A stretch of 64,000 bases of DNA from Nitrososphaerota archaeon (GCA_021325255.1 JAJPHP010000054.1:75769-139768); one strand, 5' to 3'; positions 18,534-27,678 are shown, counted from the first letter of the stretch. The notes: generated by a model not told the origin, from the letters alone. A program made the numbers and translations.

Positions 18534-18887
18534 CTAGCGCTCAATCTCTACCGATTCTATGAACTTCTTTACGGATACCGGTTTTGTAAGGAACAAGTCG
18601 ACTCCAAGTCTATTTGCTTCTTGATGCGCTTGTTCGTCTGCGCTGACCATGATAACCTTGGCAGAGGAGTGAATCGCAAGAATCTCTGAAGCAGCTTCAA
18701 GGCCCGTGCAGCCGGGCATGTTGTTATCCAGCACGACTATGTCGGGACGTTGCTCTTTGAACTTTGAAATTGCCTCAATGCCATCCCTCGCGCTTACAAC
18801 AGCGAACCCCTTGCTCGTCAAGACCTCCGCGTAGATTCTGCGAATATCTGCCTGGTCGTCCGCAACAAGCACGGTCGTTGTCATCAA
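18534..18887 (-). CDS. Stand-alone response regulator receiver domain
   Basis: The whole protein (117 residues) is one CheY-like receiver domain. It has the acidic pair in VADDQAD, the phospho-acceptor Asp in VVLDNNMPG (about residue 54), Ser in IMVSAD and Lys in LTKPV. There is no output domain, and no histidine kinase gene lies nearby. It must act by protein contact, as single-domain receivers do, or relay phosphate. A second receiver protein occurs at 60.7 kb. Confidence 0.85.
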   Translation of the reverse strand: MMTTTVLVADDQADIRRIYAEVLTSKGFAVVSARDGIEAISKFKEQRPDIVVLDNNMPGCTGLEAASEILAIHSSAKVIMVSADEQAHQEANRLGVDLFLTKPVSVKKFIESVEIER

Positions 18888-19079
18888 TTCCTATGTCTTT
18901 CGCTTCTTGACGCAAGTTCGACATCACATGGAATAAAAGGACAGGATACGATTCTAATTGATGAGAATGACTATGAGTTTTCTCAATACGACTCAACGCA
19001 ATGAAGGGAAAAACCGAGTTCTACTAGAGTTGGAAAAAAACTTGAATTGCGTGTTGCCATATCTCGTGGTCCTATTTCT

Positions 19080-19520
19080 TCATAGATCAAGGACCCATTC
19101 TTCTTCAACCACGGAGTGAGAAATTAGTCTAAATCCAAGAGCTCTGCCAAGCCCGGTCATTCTCGAATTGCTGGGCAGCGTAAAGAAGTGCAGCCTCTTC
19201 ATCCCCCTCTCTCTTGCTGCGAGTAGTGTATACTCGAAGAGATGTGTTGCAACACCGTGTCCCCTGAAATCAGGCGACACGACAATTGAAACTTCGCCGT
19301 CAGACTGGAGTGTACATTCCGCGATAGTCGTGTCGCCGCTGAAGGCAAGAAAAGTCATGTGATCCCTCGACACTGAAATCTTCCTTGCCTCTTCCGCCGA
19401 TAGGTGGTGGATATTGAAGAACCTGTACTCGAGATCTTCCTCGTCAAGAGTCTCGTATAGTTTGAGGACTCCCTTCCAGTCGTCTTTTCCAGCGCGCCTA
19501 ACTAGAATCTGTTGACTCAA
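19080..19520 (-). CDS. GNAT-family N-acetyltransferase
   Basis: This 146-residue protein is a complete GNAT domain that should use acetyl-CoA. The acetyl-CoA pyrophosphate loop is visible in VVSPDFRGHGVATHL (Q/RxxGxG/A type, about residues 82-96). A core strand (TTIAECTLQSDGEVSIVV) precedes it and a C-terminal region (GLGRALGFRLI) follows. The N-terminal VRRAGKDDWKGVLKLYETL is the usual first strand and helix. The substrate cannot be told from sequence, and the neighbours give no clue. Confidence 0.8.
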   Translation of the reverse strand: MSQQILVRRAGKDDWKGVLKLYETLDEEDLEYRFFNIHHLSAEEARKISVSRDHMTFLAFSGDTTIAECTLQSDGEVSIVVSPDFRGHGVATHLFEYTLLAARERGMKRLHFFTLPSNSRMTGLGRALGFRLISHSVVEEEWVLDL

Positions 19521-19752
19521 CGAACCTATAAATCACCCGCAGAGCTTGCTCTACACTCTCTAGTGCAATGCTCTCCGTTCTATTGATTGGTCGGAGGAGC
19601 CTAATAACATCGTCAGGCGATTATCAGATTTGAGAGCAATGACAGCCAGAGAAAGGACGGACAGCTTTTTGCTCCTTCATACGTTGCCATTTTCACAAAT
19701 GATAATCGTGTAATAGTCTTATCTAGATCTAAAGCCCAATCATTAGCAACTT

Positions 19753-20274
19753 GTGAAAAGCGAAAGAGAGAGAGGCTGCTTAGTTGCATTCATGACAAGC
19801 GAGACAGTGAAGGAGATTCCATTCCCTCCGAAGAAGGTAATGGTCGCCACAGATGGTTCTGATAATGCTGGTCGAGCTGTCGAGACAGCCGTAAAACTGG
19901 CAGGACATTTCAAAGCCGAGTTGATTATAATCCACGCTCTCAAGATGACAATTCCTGCTTTGTATGAGCCAGTCGGTGTAACCACTCCCCCTATAGATTA
20001 CGCCGACTACTTCGACTTTCTGGAGAAGGAGGGGACCAAACTTGTCAATCTGGCCGTTGAACATGCAAAGCGGGAGGGAGTGCACGTCACGGGGAGGATC
20101 CTCAAAACGACATCGTCCACCGTAGAGTCCATAATCCAGGCCGCGAGCGACGAGGGCGTTGACCTGATCGTCGTGGGAACCAGAGGGCTAGGAGGATTCA
20201 GGAGATTGATGCTCGGAAGCGTCTCAAGCGGGGTTGTCACGCACGCCCACTGCAACGTCCTTGTAGTTAGGTAA
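19753..20274 (+). CDS. Universal stress protein (UspA domain)
   Basis: A single Usp domain of about 150 residues follows a short lead. It shows MVATDGSDNAG near the N-terminus, and GTRGLGGFRRLMLGSVS, the ATP-binding Gly motif, near the C-terminus. GTG at 19753 lies about 30 bases after a TATA-like CTTATC. ATG at 19792 gives a protein beginning closer to the fold. Another UspA gene follows 160 bases downstream on the same strand, and they differ clearly in sequence. Confidence 0.85.
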   Translation: MKSERERGCLVAFMTSETVKEIPFPPKKVMVATDGSDNAGRAVETAVKLAGHFKAELIIIHALKMTIPALYEPVGVTTPPIDYADYFDFLEKEGTKLVNLAVEHAKREGVHVTGRILKTTSSTVESIIQAASDEGVDLIVVGTRGLGGFRRLMLGSVSSGVVTHAHCNVLVVR

Positions 20275-20434
20275 GGACTCACACTCACTGACGGCCAAAT
20301 TGCCAAAGACACAGCGAGTGTTTTACAGATGCCACCATAGATTCATTCTCAGGATCGAGAATCGTGTACGGTCTTTAACTATGTGGCATCTGCTAAGCAA
20401 TATCAAGGATACGCATTTGTGGTGAAATCAAAGT

Positions 20435-20878
20435 TTGCCAGAAATTCTAGTTGCTGTTGACGGGTCAAAACATTCCGACAGGGTTGTGGACTTTGCGACG
20501 GATCTTGCAAAGAAAATGTCATATTCAATAGTACTTGTTCACGTCATGAAGTCGGCGCCGCACGAGAGCGAGCAGATGAAAGAATACGAGAGAACAGAGC
20601 ACTTCCCCGACGCGTATGCAGATTATCTTCAAGAAATCGGGTCGGCCGTCACTTCAAAGTACGCTGACAAAGTTAAAGCGCAGAACGTTCCGTGTAGGAC
20701 TCTCAGTGACTTTGCTAACCCCAGCGAATACATCCTAGAACGCAGCAACGAAAAAGGTATCGAACTAATCGTTCTTGGTTTGAAGGGGCTTCACAATGTG
20801 GGGCGAATAAGATCTCTCGGCAGCGTTGCAAGACGAGTGATTGAAAACGCAAGCTGTCCAGTAATCGTCGTCCCATAA
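20435..20878 (+). CDS. Universal stress protein (UspA domain)
   Basis: A 147-residue single Usp domain starts at TTG 20435, immediately before the first strand (PEILVAVDGSKHSD). The C-terminal glycine motif is degenerate: GLKGLHNVGRIRSLGSVA, where G-x2-G-x9-G-S is expected. The second Gly spacing is nearly kept, so ATP binding is likely but less certain than in the neighbour. Downstream, 40 bases away on the same strand, is a zinc-ribbon DUF4342 protein. Confidence 0.83.
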   Translation: MPEILVAVDGSKHSDRVVDFATDLAKKMSYSIVLVHVMKSAPHESEQMKEYERTEHFPDAYADYLQEIGSAVTSKYADKVKAQNVPCRTLSDFANPSEYILERSNEKGIELIVLGLKGLHNVGRIRSLGSVARRVIENASCPVIVVP

Positions 20879-20918
20879 ATAGTCAGCCTCGAAAAAGCCG
20901 GAGGCACAGAGGAAGCAC

Positions 20919-21269
20919 TTGCAAAAGTGTAACAGGTGCGGTGGCGACATTTATCCTGAGGCAAGGTACTGCTCGGCCTGTGGGGCAAGGGCAGGTGGAA
21001 CCTACGAACAATTCTACATATCCTCAGATAACCTCGTTCAGAAGGTGAAGGAGCTCGTCCACGAAGGTAACGTAACGAGGATAATCGTGAAAGATGAAAA
21101 AGGCGTCACACTCATTGAAATCCCGGTTACGATAGGCGTTGTTGGCGCACTTCTGGCTCCACTGCTTGCGGCGCTTGGAGTCATCACGGCTCTAGCCGCG
21201 CACTGCACTCTCATAGTTGAGAGGAGAGAGGTACAACCGGCGGCGACAACAACGAGTTCGCAACAGTAA
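20919..21269 (+). CDS. Zinc-ribbon plus DUF4342 protein
   Basis: The N-terminus is a zinc ribbon (CNRCGG and CSACGA, residues 4-9 and 19-24). The rest (residues about 28-105) matches DUF4342: a helix (LVQKVKELVHEGNVTRI), a strand-loop pair (IVKDEKGVTLIEIPV), and a hydrophobic hairpin (GALLAPLLAALGVITAL) before VER. DUF4342 proteins have no established function, and the hairpin suggests membrane contact. The start is TTG at 20919. It probably shares a transcript with the UspA gene just upstream. Confidence 0.78.
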   Translation: MQKCNRCGGDIYPEARYCSACGARAGGTYEQFYISSDNLVQKVKELVHEGNVTRIIVKDEKGVTLIEIPVTIGVVGALLAPLLAALGVITALAAHCTLIVERREVQPAATTTSSQQ

Positions 21270-21547
21270 AAGGTATGATTTACTTCGAAAAGTCATTAGC
21301 TGGTGGCATACTGCAATTTATCAAATGATGGCCGTTCAGAATCTCCAACAAATCCTAAGGTCGACATCTACTTCCCCATCTAGTCACCGCACTGGGATGT
21401 TGTTGGCGAACAATAATTCCCTTTGATGTCCTCTTATCTTGAGTGCTTCTATTCAAGAAAGCAAGCAAGCAGGCAAGACTTACGCTAGGAGAGGAGAATT
21501 CCGTGTCAATGCTGGAAACGAAGGTGTCAGTGCCGCTCTATTTTTGG

Positions 21548-22489
21548 CTAGGCGCTCTCGTTTGAAACTCGAAGTTCGCCCAACCGCCATGGCTTTATTA
21601 TCAAGTCCCAGGTCGTCACGATGCCACGCTCGGTCAGAAGGCACTCGTATTCCCTCTCCCCCAGGAGCTTTGCCGCATCCTTTACGCTGCGCTTGCCGTC
21701 TATTCTCAGACTCGAGGCCGGGTGGACTTCCTCTAAAGTACCTTCGAGCAGGCGCTCGGGCGTCTTCGAAATCGTGTCGAGCCTTTTTTCATCGAAGATG
21801 TGGGAAAGAATCTGCTTGTCCGAGACGATGCGGTCCGTCCCTGCGACCTGAATCTTCCTGAACTTTCTCGTTTCCAGTTCCTTCAGAGTTTGCCTTAATC
21901 CAGCATTCTTGGGCAGATTAAAGATTGGCGAGGAAGCTACATCGTCGATGACTAGCGAGGCCGAAATCACGCCCGATTGATAGAGCCTGCAGAGATCCCT
22001 CACCGTGAGCCGTCCGACGATTTCCTTGTCTTTGCTATTGTGGATAATCGCGATTCCAAAGGTCGTGGACTCGTATACATGGAAGATTGAGAGTAAGTCG
22101 GATTCTTCGCCCACAGTTCCAACAACAAGAGAGGAGTCCAGGCATGGGGAGTCGAGTAGATGACCGTAATTCTCGGGTCTGGTCTCAAGCAACTTTGAGA
22201 CGATGGAATATCCAGATATGACCACGGGTCTATCCGGCCTGTATCGTTCCCGAGCGGGAGATTTCGACGTGTCGATAAGAACAACGTCGTCAAACCCTTT
22301 CTCGCGCAACTTTGGCATCGCCGAAAGCAGAGTGGTCTCGGCAGAGACCGTCGAGAGTCTCGACGTATTCAGGATGCGAAGCAACTCTTTGAGGGTGATG
22401 GCCCTGTCGCCCGCCTTCCCTCCTCCCGCTCTTCCTCTTTCCTCCTCCCGTCTAGCTGCGCTGTGCTGCTCTTGCTGCCTTTTTTCCAT
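21548..22489 (-). CDS. CBS-domain protein, paralogue of the gene at 24.5 kb
   Basis: The 313-residue protein starts with a charged, low-complexity lead (about residues 1-30). Four CBS-like repeats in two Bateman modules seem to follow: SRLSTVSAETTLLSAMPKL, then TVGEESDLLSIFHVY, then FNLPKNAGLRQTLKEL, then SVKDAAKLLGEREYECLL. It ends with TTWDLIIKPW. Bateman modules usually bind adenosine nucleotides or similar ligands and act as sensors. No fused catalytic or DNA-binding domain is seen. It aligns along its length with the plus-strand gene at 24511-25341, with shared strings such as SKLLE, NYG, VASSPIF/VASPIF and WDL. Confidence 0.8.
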   Translation of the reverse strand: MEKRQQEQHSAARREEERGRAGGGKAGDRAITLKELLRILNTSRLSTVSAETTLLSAMPKLREKGFDDVVLIDTSKSPARERYRPDRPVVISGYSIVSKLLETRPENYGHLLDSPCLDSSLVVGTVGEESDLLSIFHVYESTTFGIAIIHNSKDKEIVGRLTVRDLCRLYQSGVISASLVIDDVASSPIFNLPKNAGLRQTLKELETRKFRKIQVAGTDRIVSDKQILSHIFDEKRLDTISKTPERLLEGTLEEVHPASSLRIDGKRSVKDAAKLLGEREYECLLTERGIVTTWDLIIKPWRLGELRVSNESA

Positions 22490-22773
22490 CTTATTCTAAT
22501 TCATCTGCTCTTTCGTCAACGCAAATCCACTTTCTTCCTTTTGGCGCAACCTGAGTAGGTCGCTATCTGCTTCATTTTATCCCTCGTTTATCTTTCCTCT
22601 ATTGGCGAACGTCATCTGCACGATTAGAGGTGAGGGGCGTAACGTGCGAGGCATCCAACAGAATCGGATGTATAGTAACTCGGCAAGGTCAGATAAAAGT
22701 AATTATGCAATTGCCGTTCCAACATTTCCCATTCTTAGCTGTTGCTGCTTTTCTTTCGGGATGGCTGCAACTA

Positions 22774-23262
22774 TCAGGTGTTTAGCAGTAGAGTGTTGTG
22801 GCTCATCCTGACATTTGAAGACTCAACCCCTGCCTGGCCGCTTTTTCCGCTCATCGCCTTCCAATTATCATACAGTCTGTCTTCGTGGCTCCTGTTTGAA
22901 ATGAGATCAACCTTTACCTCGCCGGACTCTAGGCGGATCGAAGCGCCCGTGAATGTGGACTTGTAACACACGTATTTCTTTCCGTCTCCTTCGACTATTG
23001 TCCTGTCGGCCCTAACCATGCCGCAACTTTCTAGTTCACGAATCCTTCGGTAGCAGGTGCTGATTGGTATGTTTTGTTCGTGACTAATTGATTCGATGGG
23101 AAGAGATCTCGTGATAATTGAAAGCACAATCTTGCGCGAGTATTCATCAGCAAGGGTCTTTACAACCTCGAGGGCCTTAGCCTGATCTGACACGAGCAAA
23201 TGTCTTTTCCTCGAACTCCTTTGGGACGTACAAATAGGACTGTTCTGCCATATGGCACTCAC
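22774..23262 (-). CDS. Winged-helix/ArsR-like HTH regulator
   Basis: An HTH domain occupies about residues 25-85 (KTLADEYSRKIVLSIITRSLP, then SISHEQNIPISTCYRRIREL). A wing and a beta-rich tail follow. The TCYRRIREL recognition helix resembles thaumarchaeal ArsR-type regulators. The open frame reaches ATG at 23298, but that ATG lies inside a likely TATA box. GTG at 23262 is about 25-30 bases after the box, so I prefer it. It lies between two paralogous CBS genes and may respond to their ligand; that link is inference only. Confidence 0.72.
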   Translation of the reverse strand: MSAIWQNSPICTSQRSSRKRHLLVSDQAKALEVVKTLADEYSRKIVLSIITRSLPIESISHEQNIPISTCYRRIRELESCGMVRADRTIVEGDGKKYVCYKSTFTGASIRLESGEVKVDLISNRSHEDRLYDNWKAMSGKSGQAGVESSNVRMSHNTLLLNT

Positions 23263-23285
23263 CCCGAACCTATGCGGGAACGGAT

Positions 23286-23312
23286 ACCCACTATACATAA
23301 GGGGTTACCCCC
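23286..23312 (-). promoter_or_regulatory. TATA box with overlapping GGGGTTACCCC palindrome
   Basis: On the minus strand the order is a near-perfect palindrome (GGGGTAACCCC, 23301-23311) followed directly by CTTATGTATAG. The palindrome therefore sits where the BRE (TFB contact site) would be. A repressor bound there would block TFB, so autoregulation by the adjacent HTH protein is a reasonable guess. Confidence 0.45.
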
Positions 23313-23336
23313 AAATCAGGGACTACACCATTAGAG

Positions 23337-23609
23337 TTGTGTCCTCAAAAGAAAGAAGAAGAGGTGCCTTATCCTTCGATGCTCTACGAATTCGTCGTGT
23401 GCCACAATGACTATCCAAAGAAGACGTTCGTGATGTACGACTGGGTCGAGGAAGGCCCTGGTGCGAGGTCAAAGTCAGATCTTTGCAGACTTCTGGAAGC
23501 GCGGTTGGTTCAAAGGGCGGACGCAGGGTATAGGATCCTAAGCGTGCACGTGGTCAGAGACTTGAAGAGCAAAGGGAAGCGCAGTTACAGAAACGCGCGA
23601 TATCCGTAA
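23337..23609 (+). CDS. Small hypothetical protein
   Basis: A 90-residue open frame, divergent from the HTH gene. The start is TTG at 23337, with ATG at 23379 as alternative. Its composition is protein-like, with a beta-alpha-beta pattern (YEFVVCHNDYPKKTFVMYDW, then DLCRLLEARLVQRA, then YRILSVHVVRDL) and a basic C-terminus. I recognise no family. It shares the promoter region that holds the palindrome, so it may be coregulated with the HTH gene. Confidence 0.5.
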   Translation: MCPQKKEEEVPYPSMLYEFVVCHNDYPKKTFVMYDWVEEGPGARSKSDLCRLLEARLVQRADAGYRILSVHVVRDLKSKGKRSYRNARYP

Positions 23610-23698
23610 TATACAGCGAGAGAGAGAAAGCGCAGCTTTCCGTGTGCGTCATAAAACTACTTTCGAGTAGTATAACAAGGAGACGTACAGCCTTTTTC

Positions 23699-24394
23699 CT
23701 AGTTTTTTTCGAAAAACCCGCTGATTATTCTCTTCTCGGCTCTCCTGAGAATCTCAGACACGGTGCTGGGAGATACCCCAAGTGCATTTGAAAGATCTTC
23801 GGTTGACGCGCGCTTTGGATAATCGTAATACCCAAGCTCGAGAGCGGATTTTAGGACGCGCTCCTGTTTAGACGTAAGGGTTCTCTCCGGCGAGACTTTG
23901 GATATTTCGGATATCCTGTATGGTATCCCCTCTGTGTGAAGAGCCTCGAGAAAACGCGGAATGTCGTCTCCGCTCATGAACAGCTTGTAACTCATCTGGC
24001 AGTCCCTCTCCGTCACTGCGGGACCTACAAAGTAGCCCGTCTTTGAATCCATTATCAACGCGCAAACCATGCAGTTGTTGCTGGTAACCGCACCGAGGAC
24101 TCGGTTTGACCCGACAGTCGCAACGTCGCTCTCGATTACACCAGAGGAATTTCTCAGGAACCTGCTCAGTTCGTCTGCGTGCACCTTGTCAGAAGTGATG
24201 TCGACAAAGTGAGTGACTTGATGGAGCTGCTCGTGGTCCTGCGACTTCATACTAAGGATCTTCACAGTAGCCAGGTCACTGCGGCAGATCGTCTCTATCC
24301 AGCTCTCTGGGGAGACGCTGAATTGAAGCTGGATCACGTTTTCACTCAACGGCCTTCTCCAATTAAAGAGAATTTCGCTAATTCGTGAATACAT
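23699..24394 (-). CDS. HTH_10 (bacterio-opsin activator-type) transcription regulator
   Basis: The C-terminal 60 residues form the HTH_10 domain found mainly in archaea. It reads LTSKQERVLKSALELGYYDY, then PKRASTEDLSNALGVSPSTV, then SEILRRAEKRIISGF. The N-terminal 160 residues are a beta-rich sensor region without an assignable family, as in many Bat-like and thaumarchaeal regulators. The frame opens at ATG 24427; ATG 24394 lies just before the conserved part, and I cannot separate them. Downstream and divergent is the second CBS gene. Confidence 0.82.
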   Translation of the reverse strand: MYSRISEILFNWRRPLSENVIQLQFSVSPESWIETICRSDLATVKILSMKSQDHEQLHQVTHFVDITSDKVHADELSRFLRNSSGVIESDVATVGSNRVLGAVTSNNCMVCALIMDSKTGYFVGPAVTERDCQMSYKLFMSGDDIPRFLEALHTEGIPYRISEISKVSPERTLTSKQERVLKSALELGYYDYPKRASTEDLSNALGVSPSTVSEILRRAEKRIISGFFEKN

Positions 24395-24510
24395 TGTGCC
24401 AGACTGAGGGAAGGAAATATTCGTCAATGATGGAACATGTCAAGAAAAGAGTGAGAAAAAGAGAAGAAAATGCTAATAGAGCGCCACTCTTCTAGAGGCT
24501 CCCGCTGCAC

Positions 24511-25341
24511 TTGCTCAAGATAGGCGAAGCGCTCCCCAATATTTTCAAGAGGACCTACCCCGTCCTCGAGCCGGGTACCGAGATGCTTCTCGCCGTGTCA
24601 CTCTTGAGGTTTCATCAGATCGATGCGCTACCCATAGGCTTCCATCCAAAGGAAAAGGAGAGGCTCGCGGTATTTGGCTATTCGTGCCTCTCCAAGTTGC
24701 TCGAAATGGATCCGACAAATTACGGAAATTTCTTGCAGATGCCATGTGAGGAGGCCGCGATGAAGTTGAGCACGATTGGCATCGACGACACTGTCGAATC
24801 GCTGCTGCGCGTTTTTGAGAGCACAAAGTTCGGATTTGCGTGGGTAGAGTCGGATCGGCTCGGCGGCTTTGCCAGTCTCCGCGACCTCCTTGATCTCTAT
24901 GGAAGTGGGGTCATAGAAACAGGGATGACCGCAGGAGAGGTTGCCTCCCCCATCTTCTCCCTCCCGCGAGAGTCGACGATAAGAAAGGTGCTTGAGGAGA
25001 TGTTTAACCATAGGTTCAGGAGGGTCTTTGTCGCTGGCGAGGAAGAGGAGGAGAAAAAGAAGATGAGCCTTGTGACTGACAGGAGGATAATCAGCTACAT
25101 CTTCAGCACGTCAAGGCTCAGCGAAACCACGAAAAAGCCTGAGAAATTGCTCGACGCAAAGTTAGGCGATCTAGAAAAGATGGAGGCACTTACCGTCAGC
25201 GAAGAAGTGAGTATCAAGGATGCTGCACTCTCGATGAGGGACGCAAGCGAGGACTGCCTAGTCTGCGAGAAGGGAGTCATCACGCCGTGGGATCTTTTGA
25301 TGAAGCCCCTCGTCCGCGGCAAGTTCAAGATAGCTAACTAG
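24511..25341 (+). CDS. CBS-domain protein, paralogue of the gene at 21.5 kb
   Basis: The 276-residue protein has the same architecture as the minus-strand gene at 21548-22489 but lacks its charged N-terminal lead. Repeats are at about residues 1-50, 88-135, 150-205 and 225-265. It shares SCLSKLLE, TNYGNFL, VFESTKFGFA, VASPIFSLP and TPWDLLMKP with its paralogue. A Glu/Lys-rich loop (GEEEEEKKK) inserts near residue 178. Only TTG or downstream starts are available. The two copies are inverted around a winged-helix gene and an HTH_10 gene, which suggests a duplicated sensor set. Confidence 0.8.
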   Translation: MLKIGEALPNIFKRTYPVLEPGTEMLLAVSLLRFHQIDALPIGFHPKEKERLAVFGYSCLSKLLEMDPTNYGNFLQMPCEEAAMKLSTIGIDDTVESLLRVFESTKFGFAWVESDRLGGFASLRDLLDLYGSGVIETGMTAGEVASPIFSLPRESTIRKVLEEMFNHRFRRVFVAGEEEEEKKKMSLVTDRRIISYIFSTSRLSETTKKPEKLLDAKLGDLEKMEALTVSEEVSIKDAALSMRDASEDCLVCEKGVITPWDLLMKPLVRGKFKIAN

Positions 25342-25383
25342 ACTATGCCGGCAAATATGGGCGATCTCTTCACTTTTAATGGC

Positions 25384-26136
25384 TCATGCGAGAGCCATTT
25401 TCCTGAACTGTTCGATTGTTCCGGGCACATAACCTGCGAAGTGATTGTTTGAGAAGACGAAGGCTTGCTCCACCGAGCCCATTTCTTTGCTCAATCTCTC
25501 CCAGCACTCTCTGAGTTCCGCTGTCCTGTCTATCTGGATCCTGTCAAACTTGGTCAACCGCCTGTCACCTATGAATCGCAGATAAAGGAAGCTCGACGTG
25601 ACTTCCACGGGAAAGTCGCGCGTATACTGGTTGACAGACCAAACAAAGCAGATGTTATTCTCTGTCAGCAACTCGTATGTTTCGTCGCGGAAGAATGACT
25701 CGTTCCTGAGTTCAATCGCAAGCTTAAGATCGCCACTCGTCAATTCTGCCTCCTCAATCCATCTCTCGATGAAACTTGAGAGCGCCCTGTAATCGTCTCT
25801 GTAATTGAAGGATGGAGGCATCTGGGCGAGCACGCATTTAAGTTTAGGGCGCAGACCTTTAAGAACCGAGTAAAATTTCGTGAGATCCTCTTCGCATTCT
25901 CTGAGCTTTTTCTCATGCGTAATTTGCTGCGGCAACTTTACTGTAAATGCAAACCCCTCAGGTGTCACGTCTCTCCAGCGCCCAACGAGCCAAGCATTTG
26001 GAAGGGAGTAGAACGTCGAATCAATCTCCACCGCGTCGAAGACCCTGGAGTAAAAGGGCAGGTAATCTTTTGGCTGCGAACCCTCAGGGTAGAAGGGGCC
26101 GACCCAGTCGTCATAGCTCCACCCCACGCAGCCCAT
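25384..26136 (-). CDS. DUF72 (YecE-like) TIM-barrel protein
   Basis: This second DUF72 protein shows MGCVGWSYDDWVGPFYPEG at the chosen start and DAVEIDSTFYSLP. CVLAQMPPSFNY, LAIELRNESFF and FVFSNNHFAGYVPGT follow. These match the family better than the copy at 15 kb, in particular the Asn-Asn-His near the C-terminus. The frame opens at 26193 (TTG), but those 19 extra residues do not fit the family, so ATG 26136 is used. The biochemical role of the family is unknown. Confidence 0.85.
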   Translation of the reverse strand: MGCVGWSYDDWVGPFYPEGSQPKDYLPFYSRVFDAVEIDSTFYSLPNAWLVGRWRDVTPEGFAFTVKLPQQITHEKKLRECEEDLTKFYSVLKGLRPKLKCVLAQMPPSFNYRDDYRALSSFIERWIEEAELTSGDLKLAIELRNESFFRDETYELLTENNICFVWSVNQYTRDFPVEVTSSFLYLRFIGDRRLTKFDRIQIDRTAELRECWERLSKEMGSVEQAFVFSNNHFAGYVPGTIEQFRKMALA

Positions 26137-26307
26137 TCGGAGTTTCCTCTCTTCTTTTCCTAAAGGTCTACTCGCTTCAACGTCTTGCAACAAAAGAAAA
26201 ATTCGCCCTCATTCTGCGTTGCCTATCGCAGTGACTGATTCCTGCAAAAGAAGTAAGGGAAGGAATACCTTATACCTGACCATGGTCGTCTCATTCTGAT
26301 ATAATAC

Positions 26308-26526
26308 ATGTTCGGGATTCCTCGCCGTGACTTTCCGAAACTACCCTGCAGGAAGTGCAAATTGAGGACTGAGCACGTGAAGGTGACGGCACCCGACGGA
26401 AGAGTCCTCTTCGTGTGCATGCGCTGCCACGCATCAAGGACAGAGAAGGAGGTCGCGTCCGATTTCACGAAGGAGGAGATGCTCGAACTTTCTGAAGACG
26501 ACAGGGTGCCGGTTGGTGTCGGTTAG
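26308..26526 (+). CDS. Small zinc-binding protein (two CxxC pairs)
   Basis: The 72-residue protein has CRKCKLRTEH near residue 14 and CMRCHASR near residue 37, a zinc-ribbon spacing. An acidic C-terminus with EEMLELSEDD follows. The order resembles ribosomal-protein-like or TFIIS-like ribbons, but I do not recognise the family. A TATA-like CTTATACC about 35 bases upstream of ATG 26308 supports the start and suggests a very short leader. Confidence 0.65.
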   Translation: MFGIPRRDFPKLPCRKCKLRTEHVKVTAPDGRVLFVCMRCHASRTEKEVASDFTKEEMLELSEDDRVPVGVG

Positions 26527-26535
26527 GGATAGTGA

Positions 26536-27513
26536 TTAACCTGAATCGGCGTCTACGATCTTCTCACCGAGTCGGTTCAGTATCTGTAGCGCCCTAAGAG
26601 TGATCATCTTGCTTGGCTCTCCGGGGTTTTCTAGCGAAAATGAAATCGGAGACTGCTTTGGGTGTTTTTTGAACCATTCGGCAATCGAGCCCTCCACATC
26701 GGGATGGACGGCGTCGAGATTCCACCGCCCATTCGGCCTTCTCTTTTTCTTCAACACCTCTATCGCATGGTTCATTCTCTTGTCACTGCCGTATCCAAGC
26801 GCGGTCATAAAGTCGAGCCCGACCAGCAGCTCGTAGTAGTAGTGGATACGATAGTGGAAGCGGTACCACGGCTCGTAGTGGTCACCTTGCTTGTGAAGCT
26901 CCCGCTGAAGATAAAATTCCGCGGCCTTCTCAACGGCGAGCTTCATCCCTCGGGTCCACTTCTGCCTCGGATACGAGGCAAATGCGCTCATCGGCTCCCA
27001 TGAGTCCAGGTTCCGACCGCTCGAAAAGCAAGACCATCCGCCTAACTTGGACTGATTCTCTACAGACCAGTCAAACGCCTTCCTGACCTTAGGATTATCC
27101 TCGTAGCCGAACTTTACAAGAGCTCTCGCGGTGTTCCCGACGATGCACAGGTGGCTGCTCTTGGCACCATCCGCACCGAACCCGCCGTCTTTTTTTGCAT
27201 AGCGCTTGATCCAAAGTTGACAGGCCTTTGCGATTCTAGGATTTTCCTTTGTCAGCCCAAGATCAGACAATATCAGAAGCATCCAGTTTGTCGAAATGTA
27301 CTTTGGTCTGTAGAGGCTCTCTTTCGAGACCCACCATCCACCTGGCGTCTGCCTTCCGAGTATTTCGCAAGCCCATCCTCTTAATGGGATCTCCTTCCTC
27401 GCAGTTTCTACTTCCGGACCTTTCTGTGATTTGCCGAGCAACTCTGTGAGCGTCAGGTATCTGATCGAAGGCTCATCATCTTCAAGGAGCCAGTTGATCA
27501 CTGATTTGGTTGG
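26536..27513 (-). CDS. Terpenoid-cyclase/prenyltransferase toroid-like protein
   Basis: A 325-residue all-helical protein has several QW-like or Gly-Gly-Trp turns (RQTPGGWWVSK, KDGGFGADG, KLGGWSCF, PNGRWNLD). Each follows a helix pair, as in the alpha/alpha toroid of prenyltransferases, squalene-hopene cyclases and related repeat proteins. The catalytic DxDD motif of cyclases is not visible, so a non-enzymatic or unknown role is likely. The frame opens at 27594, but ATG 27513 starts the conserved region and lies about 35-40 bases after a TATA-like GCATATTTC. Confidence 0.7.
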   Translation of the reverse strand, partial: PTKSVINWLLEDDEPSIRYLTLTELLGKSQKGPEVETARKEIPLRGWACEILGRQTPGGWWVSKESLYRPKYISTNWMLLILSDLGLTKENPRIAKACQLWIKRYAKKDGGFGADGAKSSHLCIVGNTARALVKFGYEDNPKVRKAFDWSVENQSKLGGWSCFSSGRNLDSWEPMSAFASYPRQKWTRGMKLAVEKAAEFYLQRELHKQGDHYEPWYRFHYRIHYYYELLVGLDFMTALGYGSDKRMNHAIEVLKKKRRPNGRWNLDAVHPDVEGSIAEWFKKHPKQSPISFSLENPGEPSKMITLRALQILNRLGEKIVDADSG

Positions 27514-27678
27514 CATGCGGCGTATGGTGGGCAAAGGACTCGAAATATGCCTTTTCGTCTGAAGGCAATCGAAAAACTTGAACGTTAGCGTCACGGGAAG
27601 ATTCTAAGAAACACGAATTCACTTTTCCTCAAGATTATCAGGAAATCAACAGGATAGGGAAATATTCCAAATACCCCG

